From contig JBFMAE010000040.1 of assembly GCA_040756085.1 (NCBI GenBank), forward strand, positions 1 to 21,061: DNA of 21,061 nucleotides, in the 5' to 3' direction. The DNA comes from JBFMAE01 sp040756085 (lineage in GTDB: Bacteria > Desulfobacterota > BSN033 > UBA1163). This document shows, in pieces, positions 20,950 to 21,061 of the stretch. The notes under the pieces were generated by a model. It was not told the origin of the DNA and made no database searches. It saw only the letters and a list, made by a program, of their open reading frames with translations. Each line of letters opens with the position of its first letter. Positions within the stretch are counted from its first letter, which is position 1. A program made the position numbers and the translations under genes.

Positions 20950-21061
20950 CTAAGCAAGAGCGTCGCATAAGAGACAATCTATTGAAATTATTAGAACAAA
21001 CGATCTTTTCAATTGTATACACTGAATGGGATATTGGTTTTTAAATCAACTTCAAGCAAAC
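20940..21061. mobile_element. Other end of the same insertion sequence (interior missing)
   Basis: Final 122 bp of the window, IS sequence with the tip cgtgacttta outermost and the subterminal motif tgtatacactgaa at 21014-21026. Like the left end it stops exactly 122 bp inside the element, as a contig does when it runs into a repeated sequence. No transposase frame is complete here. Confidence 0.85.

Noticed and set aside
1..21061. Plasmid replication, partition or mobilisation genes supporting a true plasmid
   Set aside because: None found; the gene content looks chromosomal, so I describe a circle or tandem unit rather than a plasmid.
1..21061. CRISPR arrays, tRNA or rRNA genes
   Set aside because: No regularly spaced repeats beyond the IS ends and no recognisable tRNA arms or rRNA segments.

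Overview
The window looks like one anaerobic, Gram-negative, moderately AT-rich bacterium. A TonB-dependent receptor and an RND efflux remnant imply an outer membrane. Many low-potential Fe-S proteins, NifX-type proteins, ferredoxin-bearing MinD ATPases and an MttB-family methyltransferase remnant imply anaerobic metal and C1 chemistry. No rRNA, tRNA, CRISPR array or replication gene is visible, so I do not name a lineage; an uncultivated phylum or a Desulfobacterota-like organism would fit.

Layout. (1) 1-122 and 20940-21061 are the two ends of one insertion sequence whose interior is absent. They carry inverted terminal repeats (CGTGACTTTA) and are flanked by a CTAG target duplication. (2) 123-1198 and 20821-20939 are the two parts of one PLP-dependent methionine gamma-lyase/trans-sulfuration gene that the IS split. 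The gene is rebuilt only if the right end of the window is joined to the left end, so the 21 kb behaves as a circle, or as a unit that was once circular. (3) 5536 down to 1273, minus strand: a Fur regulator, then a Fur-box-controlled run of small metal-cofactor genes. These are three NifX/NifB-type proteins, several Gly/aromatic-rich DUF5320-like coiled-coil proteins, two zinc ribbons, a 2[4Fe-4S] ferredoxin and a frameshifted metallo-beta-lactamase-fold enzyme. (4) Through the split lyase the same transcription unit continues at 20816 down to 16014: two MinD-type ATPases with inserted ferredoxin domains around a 10-TM metal permease, a NifU-like scaffold, a radical SAM enzyme and a methyltransferase. 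(5) 5620-7273 is a decayed ISNCY-type element. (6) 7274-10974 is a graveyard: an MttB-family methyltransferase lacking its 5' part, a twice-frameshifted APC permease, and the C-terminal third of a CusA-like pump fused to an IS1634-type transposase remnant. (7) 11301-15926, minus strand: CPBP protease, membrane-anchored methyltransferase, a small membrane protein, an ICMT-like remnant, an intact TonB-dependent receptor and a small CPxC membrane protein.

How it works together: parts 3 and 4 resemble the Desulfovibrio orange-protein (ORP) gene set, with paired Fe-S MinD ATPases plus NifX-type metal-cluster proteins. Here the set has an embedded sulfur-releasing lyase, a NifU scaffold and iron (Fur) control. 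My inference is an iron-responsive system for building or storing a metal-sulfur cluster. The IS insertion cuts its lyase and should be polar on the ATPase/NifU half. Junction logic suggests that recombination between two ISNCY copies produced the circle or tandem unit, with a collapsed assembly as the main alternative.
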